Source: an uncultured Phascolarctobacterium sp.
Lineage (GTDB): Bacteria > Bacillota > Negativicutes > Acidaminococcales > Acidaminococcaceae
Direction: 5' to 3'
Assembly (NCBI GenBank): GCA_900554395.1
Contig: USHB01000050.1
Span: 1 to 9,207, forward strand
DNA length: 9,207 nt
This document shows positions 1-7,760 of the stretch, in pieces. A program made the translations under genes and the position numbers. Every line of letters begins with the position of its first letter. Within the stretch, counting starts at the first letter, position 1. The notes beneath the pieces are model-generated. The model was not told the origin of the DNA. It saw only the letters and a program-made list of their open reading frames with translations, and did not search any database.

Positions 1-1328
1 TTAACCGCCAGCGCAATACGGGATAATTCACCGCCGGATGCAACCTTTGATAACTCCATCAGCGGTTCACCGGCATTGGCAGAGAACAAAAATACCATTT
101 CATCACAGCCGTTTTTGCCAAAACTTTCCTGTTTTGCAAAACTTATTTCTATTCTGCCCTGCGGCATTGCCAAATCTGCAATGTGTTTTGTAATTTCCTT
201 CGTTAAAAGTTGGGCGCTTTTTGTACGCAGTTCAGTTAATTCACAAGCTAATTTTGTTAAATTTGCTGTTTGCTGAGCCAGTTCCTTAGTTTTCTGCGCA
301 ATGCTGCGGTCTATTTCTTTCAGGGAATCCGCTTCATGCTGTACTTTTTGCAGATAGGTATTTATCGCGTTGTAATCTGCGCCGTATTTCTTCTGCAGTC
401 TGTACCATAAATCCAAACGCTGTTCCACAAAAGCAGCCCGTTCAGCATCAAACTCATTGGTTTCAAAATAATCAAGTAAATTTTTATGGCATTCTTCAAG
501 ATTCAGCCAGCAGCTTTCCAGCAATTCAGCATTCGCAGCAAGGCTTTCGTCATAACGGACAGCGGTTTCTATCCTGCTTTTTGCTTCTGCCAAAGCATCC
601 AATGCACTGTATTTGCCGTCAATAAATTCGTTGGCATCACTTACGGCCTGCATAATTTTGCCGTTATTTTGCAGGCGTTTCCATTCTTCCTGCAATTCTT
701 CAAGTTCACCGGGCTGCAAATCAGCATTGGTTATTTCTTCAATTTCCCATTCCAAACGGTCTAAAATGCGTTCACGGTCTTTGCCTATGCCCTGCAAATG
801 TTCAAGTTCGGCCTTAACTGCGTTATATTCAGCAAAAGCCGTATGATAACGGTCAAGAACCGGAGAAATTTCCTCATGTTTATATAAATCTGTCAACTGT
901 TGGGGAAAATCCGTTTTTAAAAGCTCCTGATTTTCGTGCTGTCCATGTACATCTACCAATACGGAAGCAAAGGCGCGCAGCACGGCAACAGGTACCTGCA
1001 TGCCGTTTATGCTTGCCTGGCTTTTACCGGCTGCTGTAATGCGGCGGCGCAGAAAAAGCCCGTCTTCATAATCAATGCCCTGCTCATCCAAAAGTTTTAC
1101 TGCCGCCGGGCAATCGCTGATGTCGAACACGGCCTGCACCGTTAAAGCATCAGTACCGCTGCGCACATAATCAGCAGAAGCACGTGCTCCCAGTGCAATG
1201 CTGAACGCATCTATAAGAATTGATTTACCAGCACCTGTTTCGCCGGTAAATACGTTAAAGCCACCGGTAAATTCAACTTTGGCATCTTCAATTAAAGCAA
1301 AATTATGGACATGTAAAGATTGCAGCAT
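1..1328 (-). CDS. recN: RecN, DNA repair SMC-like ATPase (5' part, runs off left edge)
   Basis: RecN is a cytoplasmic SMC-like ATPase acting early in double-strand-break repair. The frame opens with ATG at 1328 (MLQSLHVHNFALIEDAKVEF) and stays open to base 1, about 442 codons. Visible motifs are the Walker A GETGAGKS at residues 29-36, the Q-loop region DVHGQHENQ at about 126-134, a long charged, coiled-coil-like middle (about 140-390), and the ABC signature SGGELSR at 431-437, five residues before the window ends. The family is usually about 550-560 residues, so Walker B, the D-loop and roughly 110 C-terminal residues lie outside. The start is supported by GAGG at 1340-1337, eight bases upstream and overlapping the argR stop codon. 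It is the last gene of the visible run, 11 bp after argR, as in many Bacillota. The truncation is only the window edge. Identification is firm. Confidence 0.97.
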   Translation of the reverse strand, partial: MLQSLHVHNFALIEDAKVEFTGGFNVFTGETGAGKSILIDAFSIALGARASADYVRSGTDALTVQAVFDISDCPAAVKLLDEQGIDYEDGLFLRRRITAAGKSQASINGMQVPVAVLRAFASVLVDVHGQHENQELLKTDFPQQLTDLYKHEEISPVLDRYHTAFAEYNAVKAELEHLQGIGKDRERILDRLEWEIEEITNADLQPGELEELQEEWKRLQNNGKIMQAVSDANEFIDGKYSALDALAEAKSRIETAVRYDESLAANAELLESCWLNLEECHKNLLDYFETNEFDAERAAFVEQRLDLWYRLQKKYGADYNAINTYLQKVQHEADSLKEIDRSIAQKTKELAQQTANLTKLACELTELRTKSAQLLTKEITKHIADLAMPQGRIEISFAKQESFGKNGCDEMVFLFSANAGEPLMELSKVASGGELSRIALAV

Positions 1329-1339
1329 CTTACCAACCT

Positions 1340-1813
1340 CTATTTGGCAGTAAATCTTCCGATAAACACTTCTGCGCTTTCCGGTTTGTCGAGCGCAACA
1401 AAAATAGTATCGTCACCGGCAACTGTGCCCAGCACTTCAGGCCATTTCATATAATCCAGCGCCAAAGCAACGGAAGACGCCGAGCCGGGAAGGCTGTGAA
1501 TTACAACAAGGTTGCCGCCGGCGCGCAGGTTCAAAACAGAATCCTGCAAAACACGTTCCAGCCTGCCGGAATTCATCAACGCATTCTGCTCTTTCGGAAA
1601 AGCATAATAATAACGTCCGGCTGCATCCGGTACTTTAATAAGCATCAGTTCTTTTATATCGCGCGAAACTGTTGCCTGTGTAACTTCAATGCCGCTGGCG
1701 CGCAAAGCTGCTGCCAGTTCATCCTGTGTTTCAATTTTATGAGATTCAATAATGCTTTTAATTTTAGCATGGCGGGTAGTTTTTAATTGCTTTACAGATA
1801 CTTCTTCATTCAT
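1340..1813 (-). CDS. argR: ArgR/AhrC arginine repressor
   Basis: Arginine-responsive transcription factor of the ArgR/AhrC family (157 residues; family usually about 150). It represses arginine biosynthesis and often activates catabolism as an arginine-bound hexamer. The N-terminal winged-helix domain carries the recognition helix TQATVSRDIKEL at 45-56. The C-terminal oligomerisation and arginine-binding domain shows SLPGSASSVALALD at 107-120 and GTVAGDDTIFV at 129-139, including the conserved GDD that contacts arginine in the family. Its ATG overlaps the nadK stop in an ATGA tetranucleotide, with a strong GAGGA at 1824-1820, six bases upstream, inside nadK; translational coupling is therefore likely. 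recN follows 11 bp downstream. Position in the xseAB-ispA-dxs-tlyA-argR-recN cluster is typical of Bacillota. No target operator was recognised in the window, so autoregulation cannot be claimed. Confidence 0.97.
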   Translation of the reverse strand: MNEEVSVKQLKTTRHAKIKSIIESHKIETQDELAAALRASGIEVTQATVSRDIKELMLIKVPDAAGRYYYAFPKEQNALMNSGRLERVLQDSVLNLRAGGNLVVIHSLPGSASSVALALDYMKWPEVLGTVAGDDTIFVALDKPESAEVFIGRFTAK

Positions 1814-2682
1814 TTTGCATCCTCATTTCCGCAGGTACGCATCAGTTTTTGCTGCCAGGTTTCGTAATAACTTCTGCCGTTTAAACGGATTAACCTGACA
1901 GGTTCCGGGTTTTTATCAATACGTATTATATCATTTTCGGCTATTGCCGCCACAATTTCGCCATCTGCCGAAAGCAGCAGTTCTTCGTAAGGCGGCACAG
2001 CCGTTATTTCTATTAAATTATTGCCGGGTATAATCAGCGGGCGCGCATAAAGCGCATGTGCACAAATAGGAGTGATGATTGATACATCAAGGCTTGGATG
2101 CACCATCGGCCCTCCGGCTGATAAAGAATAGGCCGTTGAACCGGTAGCCGTTGCCACGATAAGCCCGTCAGCGGCATAAATGCCGGAATGTTTGCCATTA
2201 ATTTTCAGTTCAAGGTGTGCGAGTTTGGAAAAATGGCCTTTAGCTGCAACCATATCATTAAGTGCATGCGCCTGCACAGCAATTTGCCCGTTGCGGATTA
2301 CTATTGCTCTCAACTGGCTGCGTTCTTCTATTTCAAAATCCTGCTGGGCTAATTTTTGCAGCGCCTTTTCGAAATCGTTCATTTCGGTTTCTGCCAAAAA
2401 GCCAAGTTTGCCGAAATTTACGCCAAACACAGGTATTTTTAAAGGTGAAAGATAACGCGCCATTTGCAGGAACGTACCATCGCCGCCAAGCGAAATACCT
2501 GCATCCATTTGCATCAATGATGCAGTATCGTCTGCACGGTAGCTTAACGTTTTATCCTGCGCCATATTTTGCGGCAAAAGTATTTTAAAACCGTATTTTT
2601 GAAGCAAAGCCATAATATCCGGCAGGCAGGCTCTTACCCTGTCCTTTAGCATATTTGGGAAAATTCCCACAGTATATGGCAT
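1810..2682 (-). CDS. nadK: NAD kinase
   Basis: ATP- or polyphosphate-dependent NAD kinase, phosphorylating NAD+ to NADP+ in the cytosol (290 residues, normal length). Motifs in order: GGDGT at 66-70 with the catalytic Asp68, NFGKLGFL at 89-96, the NE/D-type NAD-binding motif as LND at 141-143, the glycine-rich run beginning DGLIVATATGSTAYS at 172, TPICAHALYARPL at 204-216, and LSADGE at 237-242. The C-terminus (SYYETWQQKL) matches the usual RxSFFxxLRxKL-like ending. ATG at 2682 follows a 12-bp gap after tlyA, with GAGG at 2694-2691, eight bases upstream. The stop overlaps the argR start by four bases. The placement between tlyA and argR is seen in clostridial-type clusters but not in Bacillus subtilis. 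NADPH made from its product feeds, among others, the MEP-pathway reductase, but a specific link to dxs is inference. Confidence 0.97.
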   Translation of the reverse strand: MPYTVGIFPNMLKDRVRACLPDIMALLQKYGFKILLPQNMAQDKTLSYRADDTASLMQMDAGISLGGDGTFLQMARYLSPLKIPVFGVNFGKLGFLAETEMNDFEKALQKLAQQDFEIEERSQLRAIVIRNGQIAVQAHALNDMVAAKGHFSKLAHLELKINGKHSGIYAADGLIVATATGSTAYSLSAGGPMVHPSLDVSIITPICAHALYARPLIIPGNNLIEITAVPPYEELLLSADGEIVAAIAENDIIRIDKNPEPVRLIRLNGRSYYETWQQKLMRTCGNEDAK

Positions 2683-2694
2683 TATTACACCCTC

Positions 2695-3507
2695 TTATTT
2701 TCCGTTTGTATCAAGAGTTAAATGTGAATTTTTAACTATTTCTTCCGGATTTACTTCAACATCTTCCGCAGAAGCAGCGTTTTTTAAATATAACAGGTAC
2801 TCAATGTTTCCTTCCGGTCCTTTTACCGGAGAATAATCAAGCCCTGCTATTTTAAAGCCAAGTTCTCCGGCAATGCCAATTACATTGTTAATAACTGTTA
2901 AATGTACGGCAGGGTCACGCACAACTCCCTTTTTGCCTACATTTTCCTTGCCTGCTTCAAACTGCGGTTTAATTAAGGCAATTACAATGCCATCATCTGC
3001 CAAAATCTTCTTTACGGCAGGCAATACTTTATCAAGCGAGATAAACGCAACGTCAATAGTAGCAACATCAACTTTTTCGGGAAGGCTGTCAGCTTCAAGA
3101 TAACGTACATTGGTACGTTCCATGTTAACTACACGCTCATCACTGCGCAATTTCCACGCCAACTGCCCATAACCAACATCAATGGCATAAACACGGGCTG
3201 CGCCATTTTGCAAGGCGCAATCTGTAAAACCTCCGGTTGAAGCGCCTATATCGGCCGCAACTTTGCCTGTTAAATCAAGTTCAAAACAAGCTACTGCTTT
3301 TTCCAGCTTCAAACCGCCGCGGCTGACATATTTTAAATCGCCGCCCAGAATGCGGATGGCTGCATCAGGAGCAACCTGTGTGCCTGTTTTATCAATTTTC
3401 TGTTCGTTTACAAGCACCTGCCCTGCCATAATTGCAGCCTGTGCGCGTGAACGTGTTTCAAAAAAGCCGCGTTCAACCAGCAATGTATCTAATCGTTCTT
3501 TTTTCAC
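2695..3507 (-). CDS. tlyA: TlyA-family rRNA 2'-O-methyltransferase (YqxC-like)
   Basis: S4-domain plus FtsJ/RrmJ-fold methyltransferase of the TlyA family, expected to use SAM to 2'-O-methylate cytidines in rRNA (270 residues, typical). The S4 RNA-binding domain covers about residues 3-65 (RLDTLLVERGFFETRSRAQAA). The SAM-binding loop is DIGASTGGFTD at 86-96. A K-D-K-E catalytic tetrad can be placed at Lys67 (SRGGLKLEKA), Asp152 (IDVAFIS), Lys180 (LIKPQFE) and Glu236 (GNIEYLLYL). The start is GTG, one base after the dxs stop, chosen because GGAG at 3517-3514 sits six bases upstream and the S4 domain begins immediately. Mycobacterial TlyA loss gives capreomycin resistance, but substrate sites in this organism are unknown. 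In B. subtilis the same slot holds yqxC. The family call is firm; the exact rRNA target is inferred. Confidence 0.94.
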   Translation of the reverse strand: MKKERLDTLLVERGFFETRSRAQAAIMAGQVLVNEQKIDKTGTQVAPDAAIRILGGDLKYVSRGGLKLEKAVACFELDLTGKVAADIGASTGGFTDCALQNGAARVYAIDVGYGQLAWKLRSDERVVNMERTNVRYLEADSLPEKVDVATIDVAFISLDKVLPAVKKILADDGIVIALIKPQFEAGKENVGKKGVVRDPAVHLTVINNVIGIAGELGFKIAGLDYSPVKGPEGNIEYLLYLKNAASAEDVEVNPEEIVKNSHLTLDTNGK

Positions 3508-3508
3508 G

Positions 3509-5422
3509 TTATTCTCCGTTATTTAAAAATTCCTCAATGCGTTTTACAATGCTGTCATGATCAAGCCCTATATCACGCATTAAAAGTTTTTTATCGCCGT
3601 GAGGTATATACTTATCCGGGATGGCAAGATTCAGTACTTTAACTTCGCCAAGCAGCCCGTTATCATTAATTTCTTCAAGAACGGCACTGCCTGCGCCGCC
3701 TTCAATAGTGCCTTCTTCCAAAGTTACGATATTTTTGCATTGCATTGCAGTTTTTATAAGCATGCCGCTATCAAGCGGTTTTACAAAACGCATATTTACA
3801 ACGCCTGCGCTGATTCCTTTTTCAGCAAGCGTTTCCGCTGCTTTTACAGCTTCGTCAACCATACTGCCAACTGCCCATAAGCAAACATCACTGCCTGTTT
3901 TTAATTCTTCGGCCTTACCGATAGGCAAAGTATGCAGAGGTTCGGAAATATCAACGCCAAGGCCGCTGCCACGCGGATAGCGCAATGCAATAGGCCCGTT
4001 AAAATTAAACGCCGTTGCCAGCATATGCCGGAGTTCGTTTTCATCTTTCGGCGCCATAATAGTCATCTGCGGTATCAACCTGAGATATGCGTAATCAAAA
4101 ACACCGTGATGTGTGTAGCCATCGTCTCCTACAAGCCCGGCACGGTCAAGACCTAACACAACCGGCAGGTTCTGCATACAAATATCATGCAGAACGGAAT
4201 CGTAAGCTCTTTGCAAAAAGGTTGAATATACTGCAACAATGGGCCTCAGTTCGGCCTCAGCCATACCCGCCGCAGCCGTTACGGCATGCTGCTCTGCTAT
4301 GCCTACATCAAAAAATCTGTCCGGATAAGCATCGGCAAAATAGTTTAAACCTGTTCCATCCGGCATAGCTGCGGTAATGGCAACAATTTTTTTATTTTCT
4401 CTGGCAATATCAACAAGAGTTTTGCCAAAAACTTCTGTATAAGTTACAGGCGCACCGGGCTTGGTAATTTTTTTGCCGGTTTTAATATCAAAAGGCCCTG
4501 TACCGTGAAATTTATTCGGGCTTTTTTCTGCCGGCTCATAGCCTTTGCCTTTTTTGGTGATAACATGAATTATGACAGGCCCGGGTGTTTGTCTGGCGGT
4601 TTCCAGAACTTCAACAAGATGTTCAAGATTATGCCCATCCACAGGGCCGTAATATTTAAAACCAAGATGCTCGAACACAGAACCGGGAACCAGTAAATAT
4701 TTCACGCTGCCTTTAACGCGGCGCACAATATTAATAATATTTTCACCGTAGTTTTTATGTTTCAGCCAGCCTTCCAAATCCTTCTTAATGCGTGTGTAAG
4801 TTTTGGCAGTACGAAGCTGATAAAGGTAATCGCTCATTGCGCCGACATTTTTGGCTATGGACATTTCATTATCATTCAAAATAATGATAAGTTTCTTCTG
4901 CAAATCACCGGCGTTGTTTAAAGCCTCGTAAGCCATACCGCCGGTCATGCTTCCATCGCCTATAACAGCAATAATTTCATTTTTTTCGCCCTTTAAATCA
5001 CGCGCAATCGCCATTCCCAAGGCTGCCGAAATAGAAGTGCTGGAATGGCCGGTGCCGAAAGCGTCATACTCACTTTCCTGAATTTTGGGAAATCCGGAAA
5101 GACCGTTATACTGGCGTAGCGTTTTAAAAGCTTCACGGCGGCCTGTTATAATTTTATGGATATAAGATTGATGCCCTACATCCCATATAATTTTATCTTT
5201 CGGGCAATTAAAAACTTTATGCAGGGCCAAAGTCAGTTCCACAACGCCCAAATTAGGCGCAAGGTGCCCGCCGTTTTTGGAAATGACTTCAATCATATAC
5301 TCGCGTATTTCTGCTGCCAGTTTTTCCAATGCTTCAAAATTTAAATTTTTTATATCTTCTGGTGAATCAATATTTTTTAATAATCCGGTTGTCATCAAGG
5401 CATCTATCCTTCCATTAAGCAT
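3509..5422 (-). CDS. dxs: 1-deoxy-D-xylulose-5-phosphate synthase
   Basis: Thiamine-diphosphate enzyme condensing pyruvate with glyceraldehyde 3-phosphate to DXP, the entry step of the MEP isoprenoid pathway and a source for thiamine and pyridoxal. It has 637 residues, close to the usual 620-640. Visible features: GGHLAPNLGVVELT with His53, GHQSYIHK with His84, the ThDP/Mg motif GDG at 155-157 extending to NDN at 183-185, catalytic Glu377 in GIAEQHA, LQRAYD with Arg405, DRAG with Arg427, THHG with His438, and RYPRG with Arg481. The C-terminal transketolase-like domain is complete. The start is uncertain: ATG at 5422 has no good ribosome binding site, whereas GGAAGGA (5413-5407) precedes TTG at 5398 by eight bases and ATG at 5395 by eleven. 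A start at residue 9 or 10 would also match the usual family N-terminus. ispA lies 18 bp upstream and tlyA one base downstream. Confidence 0.98.
   Translation of the reverse strand: MLNGRIDALMTTGLLKNIDSPEDIKNLNFEALEKLAAEIREYMIEVISKNGGHLAPNLGVVELTLALHKVFNCPKDKIIWDVGHQSYIHKIITGRREAFKTLRQYNGLSGFPKIQESEYDAFGTGHSSTSISAALGMAIARDLKGEKNEIIAVIGDGSMTGGMAYEALNNAGDLQKKLIIILNDNEMSIAKNVGAMSDYLYQLRTAKTYTRIKKDLEGWLKHKNYGENIINIVRRVKGSVKYLLVPGSVFEHLGFKYYGPVDGHNLEHLVEVLETARQTPGPVIIHVITKKGKGYEPAEKSPNKFHGTGPFDIKTGKKITKPGAPVTYTEVFGKTLVDIARENKKIVAITAAMPDGTGLNYFADAYPDRFFDVGIAEQHAVTAAAGMAEAELRPIVAVYSTFLQRAYDSVLHDICMQNLPVVLGLDRAGLVGDDGYTHHGVFDYAYLRLIPQMTIMAPKDENELRHMLATAFNFNGPIALRYPRGSGLGVDISEPLHTLPIGKAEELKTGSDVCLWAVGSMVDEAVKAAETLAEKGISAGVVNMRFVKPLDSGMLIKTAMQCKNIVTLEEGTIEGGAGSAVLEEINDNGLLGEVKVLNLAIPDKYIPHGDKKLLMRDIGLDHDSIVKRIEEFLNNGE
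3514..3517 (-). promoter_or_regulatory. Ribosome binding site for the GTG start of tlyA
   Basis: GGAG within the last codons of dxs stands six bases before GTG at 3507, supporting this non-ATG start and coupling to dxs translation. Confidence 0.65.
5407..5413 (-). promoter_or_regulatory. Ribosome binding site inside the annotated dxs 5' end
   Basis: GGAAGGA lies downstream of the outermost dxs ATG (5422) but eight bases before TTG at 5398 and eleven before ATG at 5395. The region upstream of 5422 (minus strand TACCGGTTTT) lacks a purine-rich site. This suggests Dxs starts at residue 9 or 10 of the long frame. Confidence 0.55.
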
Positions 5423-5440
5423 AAAACCGGTACAAAATTA

Positions 5441-6316
5441 TCAGGATTTGCGTCCGCACATCATTTTTGTAATATGGCGCAGCGGCTCGGCTTTTTCGCC
5501 AAAACTGTTCAGGCACTCAAGCGCTTCTTCTACAGTTTTTTCAGCCAGCGCTTTTGCACCTTCAAGGGTATACAAACTTACATAAGTAGATTTATGTTTT
5601 TTCTCATCGCTGCCGGCGCTTTTGCCCATTTCGGCAGGGTCGCCCTCAACATCAAGAATATCGTCTGTAATCTGGAAAGCAAGCCCCAGTAAATCGGCAA
5701 AACGTGTCAATGCCAGAAGCTGCTCGCTGGTAGCGCCTGCAAGGTGTGCGCCTCCGCGTACTGCCGCAATAAACATGGCGCCGGTTTTACCGGAATGCAG
5801 TTTACGCAGTTCTGCTTCGCTGATTTGTTTGCCTTCAGCATCTAAATCGAGCGCCTGTCCGCCTACCATGCCAAAATTGCCTGCACACATTGCAACTTCG
5901 CGTACAACTTCAATCAAAACTTCGGGCGGAACGTTTTTCTGCTCCAGCATTACTTCAAAAGCAAGCGTTAATAAGCCGTCGCCGGCCAAAAGCGCCATTG
6001 CTTCGCCAAAAACTTTGTGATTGGTGTACTTGCCGCGGCGGTAATCATCATCGTCCATGCACGGCAAATCATCATGTATCAGGGAATAAGTGTGAATCAT
6101 TTCCAGGCCTGCAGCCACAGGCAAAAAGTTATACCCATTAACACCTACTGCATCGGCAGTAGCCATTAAAAGAATCGGGCGGATACGTTTGCCGCCTGCA
6201 AAAAGGCTGTATTCCATCGCCTCATCAACACGGGAAATACCTTTTTTCTGCATACGTTTTTCTAAAAAGTTATTTACAAGTTTCTGCCTGTCAGAATAAT
6301 ATTTTTCAAAATCCAT
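5441..6316 (-). CDS. ispA: Polyprenyl synthetase, probably farnesyl diphosphate synthase
   Basis: Trans-isoprenyl diphosphate synthase joining IPP with DMAPP and GPP, most likely to the C15 product farnesyl diphosphate (291 residues, family typical). The substrate-binding region GGKRIRP starts at 41. The first aspartate-rich motif, DDLPCMD at 82-88, has the two-residue insertion of bacterial type II FPP synthases. Tyr77 lies five residues before it, as in short-chain enzymes. HSGKTGA is at 174-180 and the second aspartate-rich motif, DDILD, at 218-222. These features favour FPP over GGPP, but product length is inferred. ATG at 6316 directly follows the xseB TAG (TAGATG). GAGGAG lies about 12 bases upstream within xseB, rather far, so coupling to xseB translation is plausible. 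dxs follows 18 bp on, placing an early and a later isoprenoid step side by side. Confidence 0.95.
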   Translation of the reverse strand: MDFEKYYSDRQKLVNNFLEKRMQKKGISRVDEAMEYSLFAGGKRIRPILLMATADAVGVNGYNFLPVAAGLEMIHTYSLIHDDLPCMDDDDYRRGKYTNHKVFGEAMALLAGDGLLTLAFEVMLEQKNVPPEVLIEVVREVAMCAGNFGMVGGQALDLDAEGKQISEAELRKLHSGKTGAMFIAAVRGGAHLAGATSEQLLALTRFADLLGLAFQITDDILDVEGDPAEMGKSAGSDEKKHKSTYVSLYTLEGAKALAEKTVEEALECLNSFGEKAEPLRHITKMMCGRKS

Positions 6317-6562
6317 CTATTCATCAATCTCCTCAAAAGGTTTTGTTGTATAACCATTATCGGTTTCAATAATTTCTTCTACTGTACGGCGTGCAGTATC
6401 AAGCCTGCCTGCACATATTTTGCTCAGTTCAATGCCTTCTTTAAATACTTCCAGCGATTCTTCAAGCGGCAGGCTGCCCTCTTCAAGCAGCTTAACCTTT
6501 TCTTCCAGCATCGCCAGGGCTTCGTCAAATTTTAAATTTTTAAGTGATTTTTTTACTGCCAT
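6317..6562 (-). CDS. xseB: Exonuclease VII small subunit
   Basis: Small subunit of exonuclease VII, the metal-independent single-strand-specific nuclease; several XseB chains decorate the long C-terminal helices of each XseA. It has 81 residues, normal for the family. The hallmark is the helical hairpin LKFDEALAMLEEKVKLLEEG from residue 10, then LPLEESLEVFKEGIELSKIC. The acidic tail (FEEIDE) is unremarkable. ATG at 6562 is two bases past the xseA stop, with a near-ideal GGAAGGA (6576-6570) seven bases upstream lying over the xseA C-terminal codons. ispA begins immediately after its stop. Because the large-subunit gene is frameshifted in this sequence, XseB would have no partner if the lesion is real. 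High XseB without XseA is not known to have a catalytic role. Confidence 0.96.
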   Translation of the reverse strand: MAVKKSLKNLKFDEALAMLEEKVKLLEEGSLPLEESLEVFKEGIELSKICAGRLDTARRTVEEIIETDNGYTTKPFEEIDE

Positions 6563-6569
6563 TTTAACG

Positions 6570-6576
6570 TCCTTCC
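6570..6576 (-). promoter_or_regulatory. Strong ribosome binding site for xseB
   Basis: GGAAGGA is seven bases upstream of the xseB ATG and sits within the final codons of xseA. This strong site would let xseB be translated even if ribosomes stop early in the frameshifted xseA. Confidence 0.65.
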
Positions 6577-7340
6577 GTATGCTGCACTACCGAAATAATA
6601 TTGCCGTCGCCGACCTGAGTTACAATCTCGTCACCCCAGCGCACATCGTTAACGCTTGCAACGATTTTTCCCTCAGCAGTTTCTGTAACGCTGTAACCAC
6701 GCGCCAGTACAGTCAGCGGGCTCAAAGCATCAAGTTTGGCTGCAAGCAGTCCGCATTTATGCTGCCTGCCAACAAATGCCGCATTAAAAGCCTGTTTTAA
6801 ATGTGCCGCTGCAAAATCATAACGCTGCATGCGGCTTTCAAGCATGCGCTGCGGATTTGCCAACGCCCATGATGTTTGCAGACGGCCGACAGCAGCTTCT
6901 GCTGTGGCCAGCTGTTTTAACATGGTATTTTGACAACGCTTTTTTAATTCTAAAACATAATTTAAATAAGCATTGGCATCGGCAACAACAATTTCCGCTG
7001 CCTGCGAAGGCGTTGCCGCACGTTTATCGGCAGCAAAATCAGCCAATGTAAAATCTGTTTCATGCCCTACTGCTGATACAACCGGAATTTCCGAAGCAGC
7101 TATGGCACGCACGGTTTGTTCTTCATTAAAAGCCCATAATTCTTCAATTGAACCGCCGCCGCGGCCAACGATTAATACATCTGCCATTTTATTGCTGTTC
7201 ATAAATTCAATGGCATGGGCTATTTCGCCCGGTGCTTCCTTACCCTGCACGCGCACAGGGTAAAGCAAAAGTTTAATGCCGCTGTTGCGCCTGCGCGATA
7301 CTGTAATTAAATCGCGTACTGCCGCGCCGGATGGCGATGT

Positions 7341-7348
7341 TATTATGC
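7341..7348 (-). other. Frameshift site in xseA
   Basis: The N-terminal frame reads GTT GCA TAA TAA, whereas the conserved continuation needs ATA ATA ACA TCG starting at the last base of GCA. Restoring one base here (for example GCC or GGC before ATA ATA) gives a seamless family sequence. Upstream bases (CCT AAA ACA GTT GCA) do not form a standard X XXY YYZ slippery heptamer in the needed register, and the -1 frame has a TAA overlapping CCT/AAA, so programmed frameshifting is not supported by an obvious signal. Confidence 0.85.
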
Positions 7349-7760
7349 AACTGTTTTAGGATTAACCGGGAGCTGTTTTTTACGGCTATCATCAAATAAT
7401 CCTTCTGCCAGTAATTTCTGTTTCAGCTGCTCAAAAGCAAGCATCAAATCGCCTGTACCTTCCGGCAGCAGTAAATCAGTATAAAGCTGGTATACACCAT
7501 CGCGTTCATAAACGCTGATGCGGCCGATTGCCGTTACCGTATCGCCATTTTTCGGTTCAAACCTAAGGGTGCGCGCCGCAAATTTAAACATTACAGCTTT
7601 TAATACGCCGCCTGCATCTTTTAAAGTAAAATAGCAGTGCCCGCTGCTGTAACGCTTAAAATTGGAAATCTCCCCGCGCACCTGGATATTGGCAAAACGG
7701 CGGTCATCATCTATCAGCGATTTAATCAGCTTATTTACCTGACTGACGGAATAAACATCT

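Noticed and set aside
3621..3980. 119-codon plus-strand open frame
   Set aside because: It is antisense to the highly conserved C-terminal domain of dxs. The serine/proline-rich composition is typical of a reverse-strand shadow.
6930..6960. Plus-strand TTGACA followed by CATAAT resembling a sigma-A promoter
   Set aside because: The spacer is about 20 bases, the -10 is imperfect, it lies inside xseA and no plus-strand gene follows. Chance match.
7330..7360. Programmed -1 frameshift signal in xseA
   Set aside because: No X XXY YYZ heptamer occurs in the right register, no clear downstream stem was spotted by eye, and recoding is not known for this family. A missing base explains it more simply.
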